A stretch of DNA of 11,907 bases from an uncultured Prevotellaceae bacterium (lineage in GTDB: Bacteria; Bacteroidota; Bacteroidia; Bacteroidales; Bacteroidaceae). The position numbers and the translations under genes are program-made. Position 1 is the first letter of the stretch; every line of letters starts with the position of its first letter. Of the stretch, positions 6,963 through 11,907 are shown one piece after another. Location: contig OMTC01000109.1 in the NCBI GenBank assembly GCA_900313845.1, forward strand, positions 1 through 11,907. Reading direction: 5' to 3'. The notes beneath the pieces were generated by a model, which searched no databases, had not been told where the DNA came from, and saw nothing but the letters and a program-made list of their open reading frames with translations.

Positions 6963-8816
6963 ATGGCAAAAGAAGTAAAATTCAGTTTGGTCTTCCGTGA
7001 TATGTGGCAGAGTGCTGGCAAGTATCAGCCACGTGTTGACCAGCTTGTGAAGGTGGCTCCTGCAATTATCAAGATGGGCTGCTTCGACCGCGTTGAAACA
7101 AACGGCGGTGGTTTTGAACAGGTGAATCTCCTCTATGGAGAGAATCCAAATAAGGCAGTGCGTGCATTTACCAAGCCTTTCCATGAGGCAGGTATTCAGA
7201 CCCACATGCTCGACCGTGCACTCAACGCACTCCGCATGAGTCCATGTCCAAAGGACTTGCGTCAACTTTTTTATAAGGTGAAGAAGGCTCAGGGTACAGA
7301 CATCACTCGTATTTTCTGTGGTTTGAACGACACTCGCAATATCATTCCTTCCATTAAGTATGCCAAGGCAGCAGGTATGATTGCTCAGGCATCGCTCTGT
7401 ATGACTCATTCTCCAATCCATACGGTGAAATACTACGTGGATTTGGCAAAGGAACTCATCGATGCAGGTGCTGACGAAATTTGCTTGAAGGATATGGCAG
7501 GTATTGGCCGACCAGATTCTCTCGGTAAGATTGTGGCTGGTATCAAGGCATATAAGAAGGACATCATTGTTCAGTATCACTCTCATTCGGGTCCTGGTTT
7601 CAACATGGCAAGCATCCTCGAAGTTTGCAAAAATGGTTGCGACTATGTAGATACTGCTGTGGCTCCATTGGCATGGGGTACGGGGCACGCAGATATTATT
7701 GCAGTGCAGGAAATGCTGAAGGATGCTGGTTTCAAGGTGAAGGAAATCAATATGGAAGCATACATGGAGGTACGTTCTCAGATTCAGGAAATGATGGACG
7801 ACTTCCTCGGATACTATTGTCCAGAGCTCAACCGCATTAACAACTCTCTGCTCGTGAAGCCAGGTCTTCCAGGCGGTATGATGGGTTCGTTGATGACAGA
7901 CCTTGAAGAAAACCTCACTTCCCTCAACAAGTGGAAGGTAAAGCACGGACAGAAGGAACTCTCCACCGACGAAATCCTTGTCAAGCTTTTCGACGAAGTG
8001 GCATACGTTTGGCCAAAGGTGGGTTTCCCATGTCTCGTCACTCCATTCAGTCAGTACGTGAAGAACCTCGCGCTGATGAATGTCATTCAGATGGAGAAAG
8101 GCAAGGAGCGTTGGTCTATGATTGCCGACACCATTTGGGATATGATTCTTGGTAAGGCTGGTCGTTTGCCTGGTCCTGTTGCTCCTGAACTTGTAGAGAT
8201 GGCAAAGGCTGAAGGACGCCAGTTCCTCGATACCGACCCTCAAGAGAACTACCCAGACGACCTCGACGACTATCGCAAGAAGATGGAAGAGAAGGGTTGG
8301 GAACTTGGTCCAGACGATGAGGAACTCTTCGAGTACTCTATGCACCCAACGCAGTATGAGGCATACAAGAGCGGTAAGGCAAAGGCAGATTTCGAGGCTG
8401 ACCTCGCTAAGCGTAAGGCTGCCAAGAATGCTCCTGCTGCTGGTGCTGCTCCTGTTGAGTTGCCAAAGAGCATCACGGTGAATGTAAACGGACAGAACTA
8501 CAAGGTGGACATTGCATACGGTGGCGAAGTGCCTGCCGCAGCCGACACCAAGATAGCTGCTCTCGCTTCTGCTCCAGCTGGAGAGGGTGCTGATTTGCTC
8601 GCTCCACTTGAGGGTAAGTTCTATCGTGTGAAGGACAGCAGCGAAGTGGCTAAGAATGTGGGCGATGCCGTGAAGGAAGGTGATGTGGTTGGCTACATTG
8701 AGGCAATGAAGACCTACAATGCCATCAAGGCAGATCGCGACGGTGTAATCACTGCTATCCTCGTCAACTCGGGCGACTCAGTTGAGGAAGACGATGTAAT
8801 CATGAAGATAGGATAA
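6963..8816 (+). CDS. oadA: Oxaloacetate decarboxylase alpha subunit: carboxyltransferase fused to biotin carrier
   Basis: OadA transfers the carboxyl group of oxaloacetate to biotin, giving pyruvate and carboxybiotin, which then meets OadB at the membrane. The product has 617 residues. The carboxyltransferase TIM barrel (about 5-300) keeps the metal and carboxylysine set: Asp13 in FRD, Lys176 in LKDMAG, and His206 and His208 in YHSHSG, close to Asp17, Lys178, His207 and His209 of Vibrio cholerae OadA. A conserved helical domain follows (about 300-470), then a short Ala/Pro linker (about 478-495) and a biotinyl domain with Lys583 in EAMKT, 34 residues from the end. Several motifs differ from the enterobacterial form: RDMWQSAGKYQPR replaces RDAHQSLxATR, ETNGGG replaces EVWGGA, and EAMKT replaces EAMKM. 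I recall this pattern as common in Bacteroidales homologues, often labelled pyruvate carboxylase subunit B. The oadG/oadB neighbours favour the Na+ pump role. Confidence 0.92.
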   Translation: MAKEVKFSLVFRDMWQSAGKYQPRVDQLVKVAPAIIKMGCFDRVETNGGGFEQVNLLYGENPNKAVRAFTKPFHEAGIQTHMLDRALNALRMSPCPKDLRQLFYKVKKAQGTDITRIFCGLNDTRNIIPSIKYAKAAGMIAQASLCMTHSPIHTVKYYVDLAKELIDAGADEICLKDMAGIGRPDSLGKIVAGIKAYKKDIIVQYHSHSGPGFNMASILEVCKNGCDYVDTAVAPLAWGTGHADIIAVQEMLKDAGFKVKEINMEAYMEVRSQIQEMMDDFLGYYCPELNRINNSLLVKPGLPGGMMGSLMTDLEENLTSLNKWKVKHGQKELSTDEILVKLFDEVAYVWPKVGFPCLVTPFSQYVKNLALMNVIQMEKGKERWSMIADTIWDMILGKAGRLPGPVAPELVEMAKAEGRQFLDTDPQENYPDDLDDYRKKMEEKGWELGPDDEELFEYSMHPTQYEAYKSGKAKADFEADLAKRKAAKNAPAAGAAPVELPKSITVNVNGQNYKVDIAYGGEVPAAADTKIAALASAPAGEGADLLAPLEGKFYRVKDSSEVAKNVGDAVKEGDVVGYIEAMKTYNAIKADRDGVITAILVNSGDSVEEDDVIMKIG

Positions 8817-8823
8817 TCTATAT

Positions 8824-9049
8824 AGTTTAAAGTTTAAGGTTTAACGTTTAACGAAGTTACACATCTCCGCGAAAACTAACAACGGAAAAAACGGAAAAGA
8901 ACGGAAAAACAGAAAAGAAAGATGTTTTTCATCCGATGGTTCTTAAAAATTTGGCTACGCCGAGCTAAAGGTTCCGATATTCCGAAATTTTTCCGATATT
9001 TCCGTTGTTAAAACTCAAAAACTCAAAAACTTAAAAACTCAAAAACTTA
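8824..9049. repeat. Palindromic repeat-rich spacer between oadA and oadB
   Basis: This spacer splits an otherwise tight operon by 238 bases. It has four layers. Left flank: four 7-mers of xGTTTAA (8824-8851). Left arm: CGGAAAA-type units (8878-8912). Centre: a hairpin GATG/CATC (8921-8933) and TTTGGCT/AGCTAAA around ACGCCG (8950-8969). Right arm: TTCCGAxAT-type units (8972-9009). The arms' outer ends, AACAACGGAAA (8878-8888) and TTTCCGTTGTT (8999-9009), are perfect reverse complements. Right flank: AAAACTC followed by four 8-mers AAAAACTY (9010-9048), running to within seven bases of the oadB ATG. It could lower or set oadB expression or be a non-coding insertion; sequence alone cannot decide. 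Confidence 0.88.
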
Positions 9050-9054
9050 CAATA

Positions 9055-10290
9055 ATGGTTGAAATATTTCAGAAACTATATGAAATGACAGCGCTCAGCA
9101 GTATTATCGCTGATCCGTCGTTCATCGTCATGTATCTCATTGCCTTTCTTCTTCTTTATTTAGGCATTGTGAAGCATTACGAACCACTGCTTCTCATTCC
9201 AATCGGTTTTGGTGTGCTCATCGCTAACTTCCCAGGAGGCGACATGGGAGTGCTCCAGGCTGCAGAGGACGGTACCATCATCAAGGATGGGCATACTTAT
9301 AACATTTGGGAAATGTCGTTGCCTGCCATTGCACACGACCTCGGACTGATGAACTTCCTTTACTACATGCTCATCAAGACGGGATTCCTCCCACCTGTTA
9401 TCTTCATGGGTGTGGGTGCATTGACCGACTTTGGTCCTATGCTTCGCAATTTGCGTCTTGCCATTTTCGGTGCTGCAGCTCAGTTCGGTATTTTCCTCGT
9501 ATTGATTTGTGCCGTGCTGATGGGCTTCACATTGAAGGAAGCTGCCAGCCTCGGTATCATCGGTGGTGCTGATGGACCTACTGCCATTTTCACAACGATT
9601 AAGTTGGCTCCTCATCTTCTTGGACCTATCGCCATCGCTGCATATAGCTACATGGCACTTGTTCCTGTTATCATTCCACTTGTTGTGAGACTCACTTGCT
9701 CGAAGAAAGAGTTGACCATCAACATGAAGGAGCAGGACAAGAAGTTCCCTGCAAAGAACGAAATCAAGAACATGCGCACCATCAAGATTCTCTTCCCAAT
9801 CGCAGTGACTACCATCGTTGCCATCTTTGTGCCAACGGCAGTGAGTCTGATTGGTATGTTGATGTTCGGTAACTTGTTGAAGGAAATTGGTTCCGATACC
9901 AGTCGTTTGTTCGACACCATTTCCAATTCCATCATGAATACGGCAACAGTGTTCCTCGGACTTTGTGTGGGTGCTACGATGACCGCTCAGGCATTCCTCA
10001 ACTGGACAACCATTGGTATCATTATTGGTGGATTCCTTGCCTTCGCACTCTCCATCACGGCAGGTATCACAATGGTGAAGATTATGAATCTTTTTGTGAA
10101 GAAGAAAATCAACCCACTGATTGGTGCAACAGGTCTTTCAGCCGTGCCAATGGCAAGCCGTGTTTGCAACGAAATCGCTACAAAGTACGATCCAAAGAAC
10201 CACGTCCTCAACTACTGCATGTCTTCCAACATCTCAGGTGTGATTGGTTCCGCCGTTGCAGCTGGTGTGCTGATTAAGTTCTTGTCATAA
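9055..10290 (+). CDS. oadB: Oxaloacetate decarboxylase beta subunit, Na+-pumping membrane carboxybiotin decarboxylase
   Basis: OadB is the integral-membrane subunit that decarboxylates carboxybiotin on OadA and exports Na+. The 411 residues include many hydrophobic helices. The residues shown to matter in Klebsiella pneumoniae OadB can all be placed with matching spacing: Asp173 in GGADGPTAIF (Asp203), Tyr199 in YSYMALVP (Tyr229), Asn353, Gly357, Ser362 and Arg369 in NPLIGATGLSAVPMASR (Asn373, Gly377, Ser382, Arg389). GALTDFGPML (121-130) and SNISGVIGSAVAAG (391-404) are further signature segments. A hydrophilic insert at about residues 60-88 (EDGTIIKDGHTYN) precedes the core, and a charged loop (about 215-242) follows the Tyr199 helix. 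The gene is last in the operon and is separated from oadA by the palindromic spacer. The protein could equally serve another biotin-dependent decarboxylase, since beta subunits of methylmalonyl-CoA decarboxylase are closely similar. Confidence 0.94.
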   Translation: MVEIFQKLYEMTALSSIIADPSFIVMYLIAFLLLYLGIVKHYEPLLLIPIGFGVLIANFPGGDMGVLQAAEDGTIIKDGHTYNIWEMSLPAIAHDLGLMNFLYYMLIKTGFLPPVIFMGVGALTDFGPMLRNLRLAIFGAAAQFGIFLVLICAVLMGFTLKEAASLGIIGGADGPTAIFTTIKLAPHLLGPIAIAAYSYMALVPVIIPLVVRLTCSKKELTINMKEQDKKFPAKNEIKNMRTIKILFPIAVTTIVAIFVPTAVSLIGMLMFGNLLKEIGSDTSRLFDTISNSIMNTATVFLGLCVGATMTAQAFLNWTTIGIIIGGFLAFALSITAGITMVKIMNLFVKKKINPLIGATGLSAVPMASRVCNEIATKYDPKNHVLNYCMSSNISGVIGSAVAAGVLIKFLS

Positions 10291-10294
10291 ATTA

Positions 10295-10390
10295 AATGAA
10301 GAATGAAGAATGTAGAATGAAGAATGAAAATTACTCATCCAATGAGCAAAGTAAAATATATTCTTCATTCTACATTCTTCATTCTTCATT
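10295..10390. terminator. Perfect 30-bp inverted repeat of heptamers, probable bidirectional terminator
   Basis: Bases 10295-10324 are the exact reverse complement of 10361-10390. The left arm is built of AATGAAG heptamers with one variant, AATGTAG, which is mirrored in the right arm. The 36-base loop contains a nested CTCAT/ATGAG stem (within 10334-10346). The element lies four bases after the oadB stop and includes the stop codon of the convergent lipoprotein gene. It lacks a clear T run, so termination in both directions is inferred from its position and stem strength. Confidence 0.9.
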
Positions 10391-11876
10391 CTTCATTATA
10401 TTGATAGCATCCAGCATCGGGTTTGCTGGTTGGACGTTGTTTTCCCAACCTATCCACAGGAGCATATTTCACGTAATCTCCATTTCCGATGCCGCGAGCT
10501 TGAGAAAGAGAATCGAGGCGGAAATCATAGTAATATATTTCGTTGTTGATTTCCTTGAAGTTTTTCTTTCCCCAAACAATATCGTCGTCTTTCACTTTTG
10601 TTGAATCTTTCGCATGGAAAGGAGCTACCTCGTTCACCGAAGTAGCAAACATCTGCTGGATGCCTTCGCCTTCCTCGCCAGTCAACTTGATATTCACCAA
10701 ACAATTCAGGAAATTCACGTTGAAGGCAGCTTCTGCATTCTCTATTTGTTCACCTACGATTTCATCCTTTGTGCTTCCTGTGATGGCGCAATTATAGAAG
10801 TAAGCATGTTCCAACGGATAGATGATGCTATCTTGAACATTGGCGAAATGGAGTGCAACGCCGTGATTTCCATCCCAAGGATAAAGCTGAGCAATGGTGC
10901 AGTGAACAAAATCCACATACCCACCAATGAGGCTGACACAATCATTTCCTGCATTTGTGATTTGGCTGTTGATGACACTTCCTGCAATGTAATACTCTCG
11001 GAGTCCGAATCCTTTCACATTGTGAATCACCGAATTCTCGATGTTGAATTTCGTACCGACAAATAACGAGGTGGTGCAGTCGATACCCCAATTCCCTCCA
11101 TGAATATCCACGTAGTTGAAATAATTGTCTCCACTCGAACTATAGAGCGTGATACCTCCCCATTGTGCATCCATGCGGTCGTAAGGCAAGTATGTGAAAA
11201 TCTTGTCCGTTCTATCGCCGCGGAACGTGATAGGCTTTTCTAACGAACCATTGCAGACGATTTTGCCATACACACCCAGATATGCCCTGTTGTGGAAACA
11301 AAGGGTAGTACCCTCGGGAATGGTGAGAGTGACGTTTGGCGCTACAATCAAACTATCGTAAATCAGGTAAGGGCGATTGGCAGAAAAAGCCGTGTTGGAG
11401 TCAATCGTTTTCGCTTTTAGAATCACGACGTCTTGTCCTATTGCTTCCAAGATGATTTGCTGTTGCTTACCACTTTCCAAATGGAAGATGAGAGAGTCGC
11501 GCACCAGGATAGGGGAGTCCTCGTTCTTGGGCTTTCCGATGATGTCGGCAAAGATGAAAAGGCTGTCTTCTTTCAGAATCTCGATGTCGGTGAGAGAGGC
11601 ACCGCTATGCCCATCCACATTGATACGAAAACCACTGGCGCCACCGCTTGCAAGGCGAATGGAGCTGATGCGGATGCCATCTTTGTTGCGATTGAAAACC
11701 TTGAATCGCTTGGTGGAACTGCCGATGGTGGTGAAAACCGTGTCGAAACGAACGGTATCGGATTCGAAGCTGAGTCGTGCGTTGGTGCTGGAAGTGAACT
11801 GTTCTTCTTCTGAACAACTGAAGAAGAGCGTTCCCAAAGCCATCACACAGGCGAAGATATATATGAGTCTTTTCAT
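10386..11876 (-). CDS. Right-handed parallel beta-helix lipoprotein, probably surface exposed
   Basis: This 496-residue envelope protein has no known function that I can name. The N-terminus is a lipoprotein signal with a basic MKR start, a hydrophobic core and Cys21 in FFSC. The next residues, SEEEQ, resemble the acidic export signal that sends Bacteroidetes lipoproteins to the cell surface. Residues about 34-150 look like an Ig-like beta domain (RFDTVFTTIGSSTKRFKVFN). From about 165 a beta-helix begins: LTIPEGTTLCF (184-194), then LGVYGKIVCNGSLEKPITFRG (200-220), a classic turn of such folds, and later turns with NYVDIHGGNWGID and FVHCTIAQL. The C-terminus (RLGKQRPTSKPDAGCYQY) is a usual closing segment. 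Such folds often bind or cleave polysaccharides, but no catalytic residues are recognisable. The start is the only ATG fitting the signal peptide. The last residues (NEE) and stop lie in the adjacent heptamer array. The promoter is beyond the window. Confidence 0.88.
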   Translation of the reverse strand: MKRLIYIFACVMALGTLFFSCSEEEQFTSSTNARLSFESDTVRFDTVFTTIGSSTKRFKVFNRNKDGIRISSIRLASGGASGFRINVDGHSGASLTDIEILKEDSLFIFADIIGKPKNEDSPILVRDSLIFHLESGKQQQIILEAIGQDVVILKAKTIDSNTAFSANRPYLIYDSLIVAPNVTLTIPEGTTLCFHNRAYLGVYGKIVCNGSLEKPITFRGDRTDKIFTYLPYDRMDAQWGGITLYSSSGDNYFNYVDIHGGNWGIDCTTSLFVGTKFNIENSVIHNVKGFGLREYYIAGSVINSQITNAGNDCVSLIGGYVDFVHCTIAQLYPWDGNHGVALHFANVQDSIIYPLEHAYFYNCAITGSTKDEIVGEQIENAEAAFNVNFLNCLVNIKLTGEEGEGIQQMFATSVNEVAPFHAKDSTKVKDDDIVWGKKNFKEINNEIYYYDFRLDSLSQARGIGNGDYVKYAPVDRLGKQRPTSKPDAGCYQYNEE

Positions 11877-11889
11877 CGATTATAATTAA

Positions 11890-11907
11890 GCCCCCAGGCC
11901 CCCTCCC
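11890..11907. other. C-rich run at the window edge
   Basis: A C-rich run (plus strand CCCCCAGGCCCCCTCCC, G-rich on the minus strand) lies 13 bases upstream of the lipoprotein start codon. It contrasts with the A/T-rich upstream regions of the other genes here. It is cut by the window end, so its extent and role cannot be judged. Confidence 0.4.

Noticed and set aside
6951..8345. A 464-codon open frame antisense to oadA
   Set aside because: It mirrors oadA codon by codon, and its translation is rich in His, Cys, Leu and Trp with no domain or signal. It is a by-product of the strong codon bias of oadA.
8941..8961. A TTAAAAATTTGG stretch as a promoter for oadB
   Set aside because: It has four rather than two bases between TA and TTTG and no good -33 box at the right distance.
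8878..9009. The oadA-oadB palindrome as an insertion sequence
   Set aside because: It holds no transposase or remnant ORF, and I cannot see a clear target-site duplication. A small non-autonomous element stays possible but is not shown.
10296..10604. A 102-codon plus-strand frame across the heptamer repeat and the lipoprotein 3' end
   Set aside because: Its start is made of repeat units (MKNEECRMKNE) and the rest is antisense to the lipoprotein gene.

Overview
The window looks like a chromosomal segment of a Bacteroidales bacterium, most likely Prevotella or a close relative. Three things point there: promoter-like TAnnTTTG boxes with no strong Shine-Dalgarno sites, the protein families present (class II NrdJ, ExuT-type MFS carrier, CotH protein, Bacteroidales-type OadA, surface-type lipoprotein), and intergenic arrays of short A/T-rich tandem units. 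The genus is inferred from memory of these families, not from a search.

Layout. Positions 1-2313 hold the 3' part of a B12-dependent ribonucleotide reductase gene (nrdJ), followed after one base by folB (2315-2701). A Bacteroidales-type promoter then precedes an ExuT-like MFS transporter gene (2782-4239). The convergent gap 4240-4609 holds a rho-independent terminator, a 22-nt-period repeat array and a long stem-loop. On the minus strand, 6341-4610 encodes a secreted CotH-family protein that is broken into two overlapping reading frames near 5645. A divergent AT-rich gap (6342-6677) carries the promoter for oadG-oadA-oadB (6678-10290), which encodes a sodium-pumping oxaloacetate decarboxylase in gamma-alpha-beta order. 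OadA and OadB are separated by an unusual 238-base palindromic, repeat-rich spacer. A perfect 30-bp inverted repeat made of heptamers lies between oadB and a convergent minus-strand gene (11876-10386) for a beta-helix lipoprotein that is probably surface exposed.

How the genes work together. The only clear multi-gene system is the Oad complex. OadA moves the carboxyl group of oxaloacetate to biotin, OadB releases CO2 and exports Na+, and OadG anchors and assembles the complex. The catalytic and ion-path residues I could place are all present. NrdJ and FolB both serve DNA precursor and folate metabolism, and their spacing suggests co-transcription. The transporter, CotH protein and beta-helix lipoprotein have no recognisable pathway partners here.

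I found no defence system, mobile-element gene, CRISPR array or RNA gene. The least explained parts are the intergenic repeat structures. Three of the gaps carry short tandem units, two of them clearly arranged as facing inverted arms, and one array runs into the 3' end of a coding sequence. The frameshifted CotH gene is the other clear anomaly.
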